Below, one piece after another: positions 1-13,651 of a stretch of DNA of 64,000 nt. Positions within the stretch are counted from its first letter, which is position 1. Each line of letters opens with the position of its first letter. Both the position numbers and the translations under genes were made by a program. This DNA is from Setophaga petechia. Taxonomy: Eukaryota > Chordata > Aves > Passeriformes > Parulidae. The stretch spans positions 930,001 to 994,000 of the forward strand of contig JANCRA010000032.1 in assembly GCA_024362935.1 (NCBI GenBank). The letters are read 5' to 3'. Below the pieces are notes generated by a model. That model saw only the letters and a program-made list of their open reading frames with translations, searched no databases and had not been told where the DNA came from.

Positions 1-757
1 TTTTTTTTCTGTGGAAATATCAGGGAAAGATTTCTATTGTTCGCTGAAAAATTATTTCTCCAAATACAAAAGTAGAAATAGATTCTCATTAGTAAACTTT
101 TTTGAAATGTAGTGTGGAAAGCTACATATTGCATCATAATATTAGTTATTTTCTCCATAGCATCTATAGAAATGACAAATGCTACAACAAGAGTAAATTC
201 TAAACTTTGTTTTTAGGTTCTTTGGTTCCCTTGTGGATTTCTTGCAAGCAGTGGATGCTAATATTGTTGGAATATGTAATAGTGGCTTTCATCATATTCA
301 GTATTTATAACTTCAATGCCTGAAGTCTGCTTTCTCAACACATTGCACTCTCTATCCCTTTAGCTGTTATCATTGTTGGAGAAATCAATGTTACTGCAGA
401 AACTACCTCTTTAATTTTTTAAAGAGATAGTTTTTAACTTTCGGTGTTGCTGCTCCCCATCTTTTATCAGTCTTTATTATTTTCCTGTATTTTATTAATT
501 ATTATTTGCAATACAGCTTCAATTTCAGTGGACATCCACACCAGTTTTAGAGCTGTATTTTCTTTAAAAATGAAAGAAAAGGAAGTATTTTATATCTTAC
601 AAATCACAAGAACCTCTATTTCCTCCAGCACAGCCCTTTCTTCCCAAACATGAATTGTAGATCTTGCCCACAGCTTCCTCATCCTCACTGTCCTCATGTT
701 TTAATCTTTTCTTGCCTTTTCCTCTTGGTCTTTGCTATCTCAGTAACCAGAGACTGT

Positions 758-783
758 GCAAGAGCTTCTGCAAGAGCTTCTGC
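758..783. repeat. 12-bp tandem duplication
   Basis: The unit GCAAGAGCTTCT occurs at 758-769 and again at 770-781, followed by the first two bases of a third copy. It is a small local duplication within the intron with no visible function. Confidence 0.9.
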
Positions 784-1540
784 TTCATGCAGATACAGGA
801 TGATGGGAGAAGATGGTCAGATAAAAAGTTCCAGCTGGAAACTGAAGTGCATTTACTGTAAACAATTGTCTTCTCCAAACTTTGAAGCAGCTGTTTGCCT
901 CCATGTTAGCATCAAATGTCTAAATTAAGCACCCCTCCTAGTCAGTGGAGGTTTCAGGATGTGTTATTCTTCAGAAAACAAGCTGTTGAACTTCATTTCT
1001 TCAGGCATTGATTTTCAGTGTTGTTTCTTTTGAAACTGATTCCATGTTATGTATTCATAAAAAACATATGTTTCTCATAGAATAAGATGTCCATTTTCCT
1101 CTTTAATTCCCAGTGACTTCTAGTTTCAGGCTTAACACAAATATGGAATATTCTCTTACTTCACAATTCTCTACCTCTGAAATTTTTTATATTGCTTTTG
1201 ACTCCCTTGATCATGCCTTAGTTTTTTGTTTGGAGTATATGGGCTATTTTCTTATTTTTCTTTTTTTTTAGTTTTATGCAATCATGTGTTCTTTCATTAG
1301 AAGTTAATTCTCTTGAAAATTATTTTCTTCAAATATCAATCTGTTCCCTCTTAGCATTTCAGTCTCCTATTCCCCTCCCTTGTCCCAAAGGAGAAAAACA
1401 TTCAGCTTCCTGTAGTGCTTCTGCTTTGAGTTAATCTATACCGTTTTATAGACTTGTTGAAAACCACAAAGTATTTAATTTTGTTCTTGAAAGCATAAAC
1501 TGCACAGGAAATTAAAAAACTTAATGTTAAAATAGAAACA

Positions 1541-1614
1541 AAGGAAGAAAGGAAGAAAAGAAAGAAAGAAAAGGAAGGAAAGAAAGAAAGAAAGAAAAGG
1601 AAGGAAAGAAAGAG
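1541..1614. repeat. Polypurine microsatellite (GAAA/GGAA)
   Basis: A 74-base run holds only A and G on the + strand, built from GAAA and GGAA units. A longer block of three GAAA units, AAGG, AAGG and GAAAG appears twice, so it has some higher-order duplication. It is a typical replication-slippage product. Its minus strand gives a spurious Phe/Leu/Ser-rich open frame. Confidence 0.95.
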
Positions 1615-4600
1615 TGGCAGGTTTACTTTTGTTGATCTCAGCTCTTCTGTATGACCCTTCAGGATTACTGTGGAAACACTGGTTAAAATGGGTTCCAAGT
1701 ATGTTTTCACATTGGTCTCCAGGGACATCTGGTGTAAAAGGTGGATGTACAGAGTTCTACGCTGATGTTGCTGTATTAAATCAGTTTACAATGCATTTTC
1801 AGACAGGCTTTTTCTATTTTTGATCCTCAAAATCCATATACTCTCTTGACTGTAAACTTGAATAAAAAAATAGAAAATTAAATTTTTATAAACCCCTGCT
1901 CCAAACATCTTTTTCTTTCAGCTGAATCTATTTGATCCTTTGCCTTGTTTGATTTCCATAATTTCTTCCAGAAAAGCATTTTCCTATGTGACTGAAGTGA
2001 TTACTTGTAGCTCATTAACTGAATGATGTATCATTTCTGGTCATAAGGCATGGTCAAGGAAAAGTAGTGCAGATAAAATCTCATTGTTAGCTATCAGACA
2101 GATTTGTTATTTGTTATCAGAGAAATACAGTTATCTTGTCCCTGTTTTTGATAATACACTGGTTATACTAAAGAGAAATCTATCTGCCCATCTATATCAT
2201 AAAATATCTGTTAAAATATTAAAGTTTTGCTGGTATGCAAAAAAGTTTTTAATTTATATAGCTCATATTTGTAATTATTAACTGCATATTTGCAGCTATG
2301 TTGAAGCTGCATTAATTAGAAATATGCAAGGGGGAATGCCAGACATCAATTATTAAAGGACAGAGCTCATTAATTGAAATGAATAATGTGTACCCTTGTC
2401 CAACACTTTTCCCTAATAATATATTTGTTTTGTGTTGTGTGTTAAAATGCAGTGTTAGCTGTTTATGATACTTGAATGAGCAGAAGCAGATGTGAAAGTA
2501 ATTGCCTTTAAAAGCTATTTTGTAAAACATAACATTTAATCAGGAGAAAAGGCAAAATAACATTTATTATACAAATTTAATTTAAAAAATTTGAAGAAAA
2601 TATAAGAGATACCAATAACATATCAAATAGCAGAAAAGTGTATTAAAAATAGCAGAAAAGTAAGTATCAGAAATTCTATGAGAGTCTCCTCAGGACTTGT
2701 CACAAATGATGTTATTTATCTTCATACCCTATCTTGTAATTAGCATTAAGAAAGATCTTTCCAGGATCTTTTAAGTGGCATTTTAACAATCTGACATCTT
2801 GAGTGACGTTTACATAACAGTATTTTTAAAACACAAATACTTGAAAGTGCAAGATCTGGCCTTTAAAACTTTAGTTTCTTACTAACATGAAGTATGGGCT
2901 TATAATCACAATTAAAATTACTTTAAGGGAAATGGAATGTGCCAGTTTCTCTCCATATTACTTTTCTATTATTAACTAACTTAAATTATGAATAAACATC
3001 CCCTAAGCTTAATTTCTTTAACTCATATCAGAGTGATTTTTAATAGCATATAACAAGAAGAAATTTGTTCCAGAGAACTAAAATTTTATGTGATTTTAGT
3101 CTGACCATTTTTCTGTCATTGCAGGCTGCTTGAACCAGTGTTTACTGGCAGGAAACATTTTTACAACTGGAATAAGGGGTTATTACTGCAATCTACATTC
3201 ACACAGTCCAGACTTTTTAATCAAAAAATTATGCTTTAGAGAGAGAATAGGAAAAGAGAAAAAACAGCCCTTGGCTATTATGAAGCATAACATTAATTGA
3301 TAGAAATAGGCTAATCTTAAGGGATATTTTTTTCTGATAAGGAAAGTAACAGAAAACGTGACTGATCACAGAAGTGATCAACTTAGTCAACATGGCTTCT
3401 GACTTCCCACTCATTCTCGTATTGATCTGTCTTTAGATACAGACTGAGAAAAGTGTGGATTAGAATGTTCCCACCTCCACATATGTCCTCCCAAAGGAGT
3501 GGTAGCAAAGGAACAGAAGAAAATCCATAGCAGTTATTGGAAAAACCATGTGAAAAAGGAAATAGTAGCTGATGCACTCCCTGGCCTTTTGTCAGAGAGA
3601 ATATATTCCTGCTGCTATGAATTTTATTTGTTTTAGAATTTAAAAAATCGTGAAGAGGAATTAAAACAGTGCTATAGGGTTGCCAGAAAATAAGGACATA
3701 TTATCAGAACAAACCTTATACTCTCCTTAATAAGAGTCCAAACCATTCCTCCCTGGGGAAGAGTAAAAGTTTCCTCTTACTGCCCCACTGTCTGGGGGTG
3801 GTTGGAAGCAAAAGAATCCAGAAGTTTTAAATACTGGGACTCTGAGGGTTGTACAAAACCTAAATCAGGGCAATGAAACCTAAACATAAAATCCAGTAGA
3901 AAAACTTACCTTAAATAGAAATTGAGCTTCTTCTGGAGCAGTCTAACCTCATCTGCCCTGGGCAACAAATGGTTTTGGATCTTGTTTGGAGTCCCCATAA
4001 TGCTAAAGCACCTTTAGCATTTAAAAGTCTGTTTCCCCCCATACCTCCCCAGCTGAAAGTGTACACTTTGATGAGGGCACTCTTGCTCTGCCCATGAGAA
4101 CTGCTTTTAGGGCATAAACTGAGGATGTGCAGTAAAGCTTGCTGAGGTAGATGCTGGATGACTGAACTGAACAAGGAGACCCAGACACAGGACAGATCCA
4201 TCTATCCTTTCTCCCAGAGAGGAATATTCAACAAGTGGTACCCTATATATTCTTCCGGAGAGAACAGTCTGCTACTGAGCTACCAGTTAAACAGTACAGA
4301 CAATTCCCTAATGCCTTTCCCTAATTGAGGAGGAGGCAGTGACCTCTGTGTATTTTGATCTCAGTACATTTTGAGAAGCTCAGAATTACTTTCAAGTTGC
4401 TGTGCAGGAGCATTGCAAGTTGCTCCTTATGAGGAGGATTTTATCAGTACCCCAAGGTGCTAGGATTTCTATTGCTTGTTTAGAGTAGAGCCACTGCCAA
4501 CAAGAAGGAGGGTCTAAAAGAACAGAGCCAGCACCAGTAAGATAAAATAGTAATTTTTACCTGCCCTAGCTACAGCAAAGGGCAGAGAGCTTAAAGGAAG

Positions 4601-7235
4601 AAAAATTCTGTAAGACAAGGAAGGGATGGGTTTCACTTAAAACAAAAATGCAATATAGTAGCAAGCAAAATCCCCAGCTGGATCACAGCTTGATATGTTA
4701 TAATAACAATTTTGTATTATTAATCCAATATGAATATTGATTTTACGCTGACTATTGCCTGCCTAATTGTTAGATTTGTCTTTGTAGAAGTCTGGCTGTG
4801 CTCTGAATACATGTGTTTTAAAGAAAACACTCCTTTTGGGCACTGTGGTACTTCAGCAGCATGTAAACTGTCTTTAATTAAGAGTGAAATAGGAAAAAAC
4901 TTGCCACTGGATGGTGCTGCTCACTATTTTAAGGACTAGATAGGATTGTCTGCTTTGAAAGGTGTTGTCAGGCTTCTCTTTTCACAGAATGCTATTTTTT
5001 GAAATAATGCCACTCATATTTTCAACACTAAATGCAAAAACTAATTTCCAAATGACTGTTTGCTAATTTCTGTGCCTTTTAAATCTAATTTTGAACTGTA
5101 TTTTGTTCAATTTGTGAAAGACTGGCAAATACAAATGTTTTGCCCTGCCTTGCATACTATTTTTTGTGGATTGGTGTGTTTCCTTTCTATTTGAGAGAAG
5201 GAACAGAACATTAAATTAGCTTAATTGAATGCTGCCGTTCAGCTTCTACCCTGCCTACGGCAACCAGAGGGGTAGAGAGCAATGAAGTCTTAAAATTTTA
5301 ACAAGTTGTTAGAACTCCTCTAATGCACACTAACAGGGATGAGAACCACTCAGCTCTTTCTGGGGCCTCAGATGGTGTCTTCCTTCAGCAAGAGCAAAGG
5401 CAAAAGTGAAAGAAAATCTGAAAGTGTAGGGGGCAGGCTTGAAGGGAGATATGATGACATGATTTAAAGAGGAAAAAAATTCAGAGCAGAAAAGTGGAGT
5501 GAAAAAAACCAGGAGATGTTAGGGACGAAAGACACTCCAGAGGAACTGCTAGCTAGAGCAGAAAGTTCCCTGTAAAAGTAGTGCAAGTAGTGCAGCTTGC
5601 TCTACTGTTCAGAGTGCATGGCTGTGTTTCTGTATGGTTTATTAACCTACTCTTTTAAGAGGGCTGACAAAAATTCAGACTGGGAGGATAGAATTTCATT
5701 ATTTGGTTCATGTCATTTATCTACTAGAAATTGCCAGTCCTATTAGCCTCAAGAATAGAGATAACTGAGACAACTGGGAAAATACAAATGGTGGTATCTT
5801 CTTCAGTTTCAGAAAATGTTCAGAAATTGTAAATGTGATTGAGCATCTCTCAGTCCTCACAAGTGTCTTTAGGACACAAAGAATGAGGGTGTGCATTGGG
5901 AATGCTATCAAAGTACCTGGAGTGGATGGAGTCAGCAAAGCCTGCTGAGGCAGGTGCTGGAGAACTAGATTGACCCTTGCAAGACTGAAAGCTTGTTCCT
6001 AGGCTGGCCTGTAGGTAAGCAATGGCTTTGATCATGTTGGCCCACAGAAGCAGTTTGGTTTATTTCCTTCTAGATTCTTTACTGGCTCATGACCAGATCT
6101 CTTTACTTAAGTTATGTGGAACATGTTTTATGTAGCTAAAATATTACAGGAATGAGTGCCTTGGAGCATAAAAATCATCACTATCCTCTCTTTCTGCCGG
6201 GCTCACCTTTCTATTAATGTGACTGGACTCAAGGCCCTGATTTACAGAACATGAGTTTGTTCATTTGTCTGTGTGTCTGTCCACTTCTGTAACAAGGCAA
6301 AATCCCGAAATTCATACCAAGTACAGATTTGCTTTTAAAATTTGACTCAGAGGGGCTATCAAGCTATCAGATGTTACTGGATAGTACCTTTTGGAGTTTT
6401 CTGGAGATATATGAAACAGATTTTCTTAACATCAGAACCATTCCAACATGTTGAGTCTGGAAAACACCCACTTATGACTGTAGTGATATAGGTATGGCAA
6501 ACTTCTCTCTTTTGTATGAATCTGATAGAAATATTACCTTTTTATCTCTCCTTACCTTAATATTCTGAGGTGAGAGGTTATTTCAAGACAAAACTCAATT
6601 TATCAGTCATTTCAACCCTCATCTCATAGAATTGCACCCTCTTCTGGGTCCTCTGTCCATCATCTCTACAAATGATACTTCCCCCCTTCCTTTCTAGTTC
6701 TATGTCCTTTTCTCCTGCTTTACTTTTTCCTCAAGTTTCCAAGGCATGAAAATTCAATAGTTTGTTTCATCTCATACATCAAGGGTATATTTTTGTTTGC
6801 ATCATTCAAGGATCTCTTTGAACCGGTTAATCCAATGTTCCATATCAGCATGAAGCTTTAGTCATTCAGTTTTCTCTACAAACAGCAAACAGTGATATAG
6901 CTGAGGAAGAAAACTCATAGACTCTGAAAAGATTGTAAATTGTGCACCTTGTTCATTCAAAGCCTTTGACAAAGCTTTGGATTACAAATACCTCTGCAGA
7001 ATCTAGAATCAGCCTACAGATTTTTGATATAGAAGAGGGGAATTAATCTGGTAATTTATTCACAGGAAATAATTTTATTTCTTAAATTTCTTTCTCTGTC
7101 TATCTCTCTCCCTGATTCTCTCTCTGCATTGTTTTATGTATAGAAAAAATTGATGCTAGCTTAATGCAGTTACTTAATCACAGGATTTCAGGACTGCCTA
7201 TCCTTGTATTTCTTAACCTGTTCTAGTTAATGTGC

Positions 7236-7812
7236 TGCTGTCGTTTAATCCCAGCCAGCATCCAAGCCCCAGGAAACTGCTCCTTCAGTCCCCCACCAGA
7301 GAGATCAGAGAAAAAATTGAAAGGACAAAAGCTAGAAAACTCATGGATTGTGATATAGACAGTTTAATAAGGAAAGTGGAAGCTGCATGCAACCAAAGAA
7401 AAACAAGGGATTACTTCACTTCTTCCCAAGGGCAGGAAGGCACTCAGCCATCTCCAGGAGTGCAGGCCCCCATCATACAGAACTTGGGAAGGCAAACACC
7501 ACCAATCCAAATGCCCCTCCTTCCTCCTTCTTTCCCCCTCTTTATACACTGATCATGATGTCATATATTCTGGAATATCCCTTTGGTCTGTTGGGGTCAG
7601 CTGTCCAGGCTCACAATCTCCCATGCATCCATAGTCTGCTCATCAGCATGCAGTAGGAAAAGCAGAAAAGGCTTTGGCTCTGTGTAAGCCCTGCTCAGCA
7701 ATGACAAAAGCACCTCTACATTATCAACCCTATATTCAACACATATCCAAAATACAGCCCTCTTCCAGCTCCTGTGAAGAAAACTAGCTCTACCCCAGCA
7801 AAAACCAGCACA
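7236..7812 (-). mobile_element. Solo LTR of a bird endogenous retrovirus (TguLTR5-like)
   Basis: About 577 bp aligns by eye to an avian LTR family that I recall as TguLTR5-type, over its whole length: the GTTTAATCCCAGCC end near 7243, the AGACAGTTTAATAAGG block at 7357, the AATATCCCTTTGGTCTGTTG block at 7573, and the GGCTTTGGCTCTGTGTAAGC block at 7671. I infer the minus strand as sense: reading that way, TATAAA (complement of 7541-7546) precedes ATTAAA (complement of 7363-7368) by about 175 bp, the order expected of an LTR promoter and poly(A) signal. The ends fit TG...CA roughly, but I see no clear target-site duplication. No internal retroviral genes flank it, so it is a solo LTR, probably old, with substitutions throughout. 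The 106-codon open frame inside it is accidental. Confidence 0.85.
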
Positions 7813-10800
7813 CATATCATAGGGATAAAAGTGATCTAATACAGGCATTTACTTGGAGACCATATAGTATTATTTTTAATCACTTTCTATTTAAGATAAT
7901 CATCTTGTATAGGTTTTATATTGAGTAGCATTGTATTAGAAAGTGACAAACTGTTGCCTTCCATGACTTCCCCTAAGGCAGAGTTGTTTATACCAGGACT
8001 TCCTCCACTGACATTAAATCAGAACAAGTAATTTGGCACACTGTCTAGGCAGAAATAGTTATTATAGCAGAATATCATAGATGGGTGCTTTTTTTCCTCA
8101 GGGCTGAGTAGATGTTCAGAAATAAAAAATTTGCTACAGTCTAGTGTTTCCATTTAAAAATTATAGTTTAAGGTTGGGTTTTTGTCTTTAAAAAGAACTT
8201 ATTGAATATATATGAATATATGTGGAATATTATTTTCACAGTTACAGGCAAAAATATTTATTATGCAAAGATTGAATGAGAATGCATGTTAGTAATAAGA
8301 TATAATAGTGTTTCTAAATCCACAGATTTCTCCAGATTTCCCTTAACTGGTCTTGGTCACACATTTAATGCAAATGGCACTATTATAATATTATTCACCA
8401 TGGATTTCTTAAAATGAGTAAACTTTTGGTCCACTATTTTTTTTCCCTTGCAAGACATACTTATGTACAATGATGCAGTTTTGACATATTTTGACTTATA
8501 AAAATGAGATTCATGATTAGATTTTCTAAATATTTAACCTAGTGTAAAGTGTTATTTTACGATTAATGCCTGCATGTATGGAATACATATAGGTAGAGTC
8601 CTAATCTTCAGACAAAGATATAAATAGCTGTTCTTGCTGTCAAGGATTTTTGCGACGCTTGGAGTCACTTTGGGATTCTTGATGTACATCATCTTTCACC
8701 AGTGTATCTACATGCTTACCTCCAGAATTGCTTTAGCCCATCCCTGCACACTGCACCTTCATGTCATACTTTCTAAGCCATGTGAACCAGCTCCTTTTTG
8801 CCTCATTAAAATCCCTACAGAGTTTACTTTCTACTGCTTAACTAGGTAATTCTAAGGCAATTAAGTTTCTGTTATCATTCATTTTGCGCAAGCTGTTGAG
8901 CACATCCCCTGTGAGGGGTTCCCATGTGCTGGGCACAGTGCCCCAAGGCTGAAGGAGCTGCAGAACTGCTTCTGCAGAGCTTGTGTAGGGAGCAAACTGG
9001 GGAAAGGAGGGTGAGGACAGCTAAAACATTAGCTGCCATCACCAGCTGAGGGGAGATATGCTGCTATGCTTTCACTAACTCGTACTGGTCAGTCTCTTTA
9101 CCAGAGGTAAGCATGTGGAAAATCAAATAAATTTGTCTGTCATCACAAACACTCTTTTTCTTCTACTCTGAACTCCTTTGTATCTGACTATATCCTATAT
9201 TTCTAGTCTGTTAATTTGTTGTGTCCAAATTTTAAAATTTACCAGAAATAAAGACAATTTCCTTGGATTAAGAATTTGTTGCCATTCAGCTTTGAAGTGG
9301 ATCTACAGCCAGGCATAGTTCAAAGTATTTCAAGGTTTTTTTTACCCTTGTTTTCTATCATAAGCCCAAATTTTCAGTCATGTTGCTTGAAAGTAAGGAA
9401 AAATTACCTAAATTTTAAAGCTAAATTACCATTGTTTTTCTGCAATTTCCATTTTTGATTACAGCTTCTGGTGCTAGTGTTAGACTTCTGCATTAATTTT
9501 CCAAAATGTGGGGTTTTTTGATCCACTTAAGAATGAATCAAATATGTGTATCCATGAAAGACTGAAGTTTCATCTGTATCCCGCTAAAACAACTGGAATA
9601 GTCCAAGGAAAAGCAGATCACCAAAACTTGTAAAATACATGACAGCAAATTATAAGAGAATTCCATCAAGGGATGTGGCTGAGGGGCACATTTTCAGAGG
9701 CACTCAGGCTAACAGTGTCCTGATTATCTTCAGGAAAAGCTGTGGAAAAAAGCCTCTTCCACTGCTGAGGATGTTTTATTTTAACCAAATCAATCCCTAT
9801 TAAAACATAAAAAGGAATAGATACAAAACATAAAGTCAGAAGAAAAGGTATCCTAGGGTAATTTATATTTTTCTCCCTCCTTGTCACTCAAGAATAAAGA
9901 AATAAACTAGAGACTTTATAAAGTCTAAGAGGGATTTGGCTGTTGATTTTATAAGGAAGATTTCAGCTATTCTGAAGGTAGGTGAAAAATACATAAAATT
10001 CATATGTGGATATAGGTTTGGTAATAACTTGTGGAAATGCAGCAGTGTTGCCACTCAATCAAATGTAAATTAACTTATCAGTAAAATAAGAAGTTCAATA
10101 AAACAGGCTTCACTGGAGACAAAATGGATAAGAAATGAATATGGGTTTTGTTTGAAGCTTTACATTAAAATCACTGACACTTATATTTCAACTGCTATTT
10201 ATGACTTAAAACAAAGAACTTCTGGAAATAAAATGCTTGGTAATATATATCATTTGCCAAATATCTTCAGAAATGCATTATAAAAATGCATGTGTCCTGG
10301 ATTTCAGCTAGGAAAGATATGCTCTGAAATAGCACCCAGGTTGTCACTCAAATGGCTTCTAAATATTTTCTTTTGCCTCCTGGAACACCATACAAAATTT
10401 AGGGTTTAGAATTCAGAATGATTTTTAAAATGATGCTGTTACAGTCTACCAAATGTTTTGATGAACTTAGTGCAAAAATTCCAAAGCACTTTCAAATAGA
10501 TAAAGAAATTTAAATCTGGGAAAGGTCTAGGCTTTCTAAATCCAATGTGCATTATAGTTCTGCAACTGTTAATTAATATCAAGCAAAAAGACTTGTGGCA
10601 TAAATTATTGGGTAGCTTTAATGTTTTACTTTAAAAGGAACTCCTGAATTAAGAGTGCGGAAACTATTAGAATCATCATTCAGCACATTGTGTTTATCAC
10701 ACAGCAGGCAATCATGAGACAAACTTTCTACAGAGAATTATAAAACAAAATTGCTATAGTAGCCTTTCCTAGTCTTTGCTTATTCTGACTGACTCTATGA

Positions 10801-13367
10801 GGTTGTTATCAACACACCTATGTTGTTGACACTGTTGTTTCACTGTTGCAGCTTTGGGTATTTTCATTTTTTTAATATAAAATGCTGTAAATATCTATTC
10901 CCTATTTTTTTCAATTTCTTCATCTCTTAGACTTGTAACGTCCAATAACAGTGAGCTCTAAACTGAATCCTGCTTTGTAAGGATTGAAATCTGGACTGCA
11001 TTGTTTTCAGTAGCACTTTGTATTGGTATCACTGTCCCTTTGACAAAGGCAAGAGCCCTACCCTTTGCTGTTGCAGTAAGTCAGCACTGCTAGGTATTCT
11101 TCAGACAATAGTAAAGGTGATGGTGGATGCCCTTTTTGCAAAGAGTTTATAAGGTTTGCAGTTGAAATGGGAGGTGGGGAGCTCTAGCATACAAACTGAT
11201 ACACTAAAAAGCTTTGTATCTTCCTCTACATCAGTCCTGTCTTTCTCATCTCCGTGGTCATTGCACAAGGGTATGCCCTTTTTCAAGTGAGAGAACAATC
11301 AGATGAATACAGATGATTTTTCACTTAACCTTTAAAAATGTCTTTAGATCAGAAGTCCACTAAATCTCTCAGCTTTCCTGGGATTAAGTCTCTGTCTTAA
11401 TTTATTTCTAAGCTCTTTCAATTCTCTACCTGAGCTGTTGTTTATGGATACATTCCAAGAATTATCCTGAAAAGATACTCATCCTCCTGTCAATCTTCAA
11501 AAGGGTTGGCTCATCTGTGGTATTTTTCAAAAGAATAATAATGAAATTTTGCTTGATATAAAGCCCTCCAAATGTGTATTAGATGGATTTCGGGTTCAAA
11601 GAATGTCAGAACTCGTAACCCGCACCTCCTAACTTCTATGTTTGTAAGTTTTTAATAATACCTGTGCAAATATGTTATTTGTTTGGGGTTTATTTTCTGT
11701 GAAAAGAAAATTAAAGAGAGTAATCTATTTTTCCCTTAAGCTTCCTAAATATCAAATTTTGAATATTTACAGGTCTTAGAGTTTACATAAGTGTTCTTCC
11801 TAGGCTTTACATTACTCTATGACTTTTATTTGATAGTTTACTGGAATGGAGAGTTGTACATTTACAAAGTTTTTTGTAATAAAGCTTTGCACTTTGTTCA
11901 TTTTTCAGGATATACCTTTGTATATCCTTCTTGAAAAACCACCAGAATGAAGGAACTGACAGATGACTTTATTTGTTCAGTTTCTTTCTGCATAAATTAA
12001 AGCCAGCTTCACCCATAGGTGACAGCAAACTCTTGGAAACTGAAACCGCAGTCAATTCAATGTGAGCAATTAAGCACACAACAGTGACAGCAAAAGTGCT
12101 TATGTGGAAATATGCAAAAAATCTGTAACTAAACAAATCTCAGAAAACCTAAGATATCTTTCTGAGAACTGCAAAAGAACCACCTAACGTGGATGGGGAT
12201 TGCATGAGGAGAAAACCTTCAGTTTGAGGACAGCTGAGGATTTCCCTGCAGCCTACACTTGGTCTTTGCTCTGCTAATAAGCTGATCCCCTTCTCTAATA
12301 GACAGCTCTGCTTGGCATCTATTATTGGATAGAGCTGTAAAGTCAAATTGCTGTACCTGCTTTCCAACCAGAAGAGCTATGGAATGTTATCAAATCTTCC
12401 CCACCTTTGCAGAACCAGAAGGGCCATATGTGTGCTTACATGTCAATGCACTGAAATGGGAAATCAAAAATGAGTCAGTGGGTTATAACACACATTTCTG
12501 TAGGAGCTGGTGGGAGCTGTAGTCTGTGCTCTGAACAAGTAGGTCATTAGGGCTTAAAAATCTTGGTCTGATCTCCTGCTTTGTAACCATGAATAGGTTA
12601 CTCTTCAGTGCATTTTTAAGGAAGACACAAGAATAAGACAGATAATTTTTTTTTTACTCTTGAGTTAGTAATTTATATATTTATTTTTCTAGTAATTTGG
12701 TAAATTGTGTAGTTCTTTCTCATTTCCGTTAGAAACTTATAATCAAGGAGAAAAAACAAAGCCAAATCTTTCCTTTTTGCTTTTCCTTTACAAACATGGA
12801 GGAGAGCCTTGAGATGCTCTCATCCTATTGTTTGTTATCAGCAAAATATTTCTTATGAAATTAGAGGCAAATGAAATATTTCTAGACTCTTTTATTTCTT
12901 TCTCAACAATAATTTTAACTTGTGTTGGAATAATATTTAAACACATTAATAGTGAAAGCTGGTAATTAGATTCAGTCTTTTGTAGTGTGATTTTCATTAA
13001 TTACATGCTTACTTTAGTCGAGTTATTTTACACAATCTGTGATCTTCCAGACATAGGGGATTAAATAACTACAGATGAGTTCTTGGAGAAATAAAGCACA
13101 TTTTCAAGGCACACTTCTTGAACAAGCCCCTACTAAGAATGAGATGGATCACCTCCTGGGCACGCAACTTCTTTCCATGGGAGATGAAGGGAAGCCAACA
13201 GGATGAGGCTTTTTGATCCTTAAGTTAGGGAAGATGAATTGCTTTCCTTCTTGGGTCACCTACTGGTAGATGCAAGAAACTGGTGCTGAAGTCCCTTCTC
13301 TACCTGGGTATTAGAGATGAGACTTCCTAGCAGCATTTGCACAGTCAAGGCTTTAGTTGGTTGATTT

Positions 13368-13425
13368 CTTAATTTTGTTTTATTTAGTTTTTGGTTTTGT
13401 CTGTGGGTTGGTTTGTTTTTTTAAT
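13368..13425. repeat. G/T-rich low-complexity patch
   Basis: The + strand is dominated by T runs interrupted by G (GTTTT, GGTTTG, GTGGGTTGG). It lies about 155-210 bp upstream of the exon 10 acceptor, too far away to be its polypyrimidine tract. Nothing else is visible in it. Confidence 0.6.
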
Positions 13426-13579
13426 AGCAAAGTAATTAACCATCCTCTAGTCAGAAAAAACCCTCAAGCAAGCCAAGGAAAGAATTGTGTACATGAGGTT
13501 TTATCCTTTCCCCACCTCCTTTTTAATAGTAAGGAGACGCTTGGAGGAGTCTGTGGTCAATTGTTACCCTTTGTTGCAG

Positions 13580-13651
13580 ATTGTTCACAGGACCCTTGCA
13601 GCCATGCTGGGCGCTTTGGCCGCTTTAGCTGCCTTAGCTATTGTTGGGGAG
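13580..13651 (+). CDS. OCA2: OCA2 exon 10 (P protein residues ~349-372)
   Basis: The acceptor is TTGCAG at 13574-13579 and the donor is GTAAGT from 13652. The 72-nt exon starts and ends in phase 0 and encodes 24 residues, beginning IVHRTLAAMLG and ending AIVGE. IVHR is the short basic connector after the preceding helix. The Ala/Leu-rich stretch that follows is a transmembrane segment of the first transporter repeat. Compared with the human sequence as I recall it, the differences are conservative (Ser to Ala after LG; VIGD to IVGE). Being phase 0-0, its skipping would keep the frame but remove most of a helix. A longer open frame running through here in another frame is a shadow. Confidence 0.97.

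Larger units (their letters stand above)
1..13579 (+). other. OCA2: OCA2 intron upstream of exon 10 (partial)
   Basis: There is no exon I can recognise in this 13.6 kb. The peptide expected just before exon 10 is a hydrophobic helix ending in FE, followed by a donor, and I did not find it; exon 9 must lie upstream of the window. The stretch contains a 12-bp tandem duplication at 758, a polypurine tract at 1541-1614, a solo LTR at 7236-7812, and a G/T-rich low-complexity patch at about 13368-13425 shortly before the exon. The rest looks like unique AT-rich intron. The open frames in it are short and chance-like. Confidence 0.85.

Noticed and set aside
7232..7552. 106-codon + strand frame with a protein-like composition
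   Set aside because: It lies inside the solo LTR, which explains the sequence.
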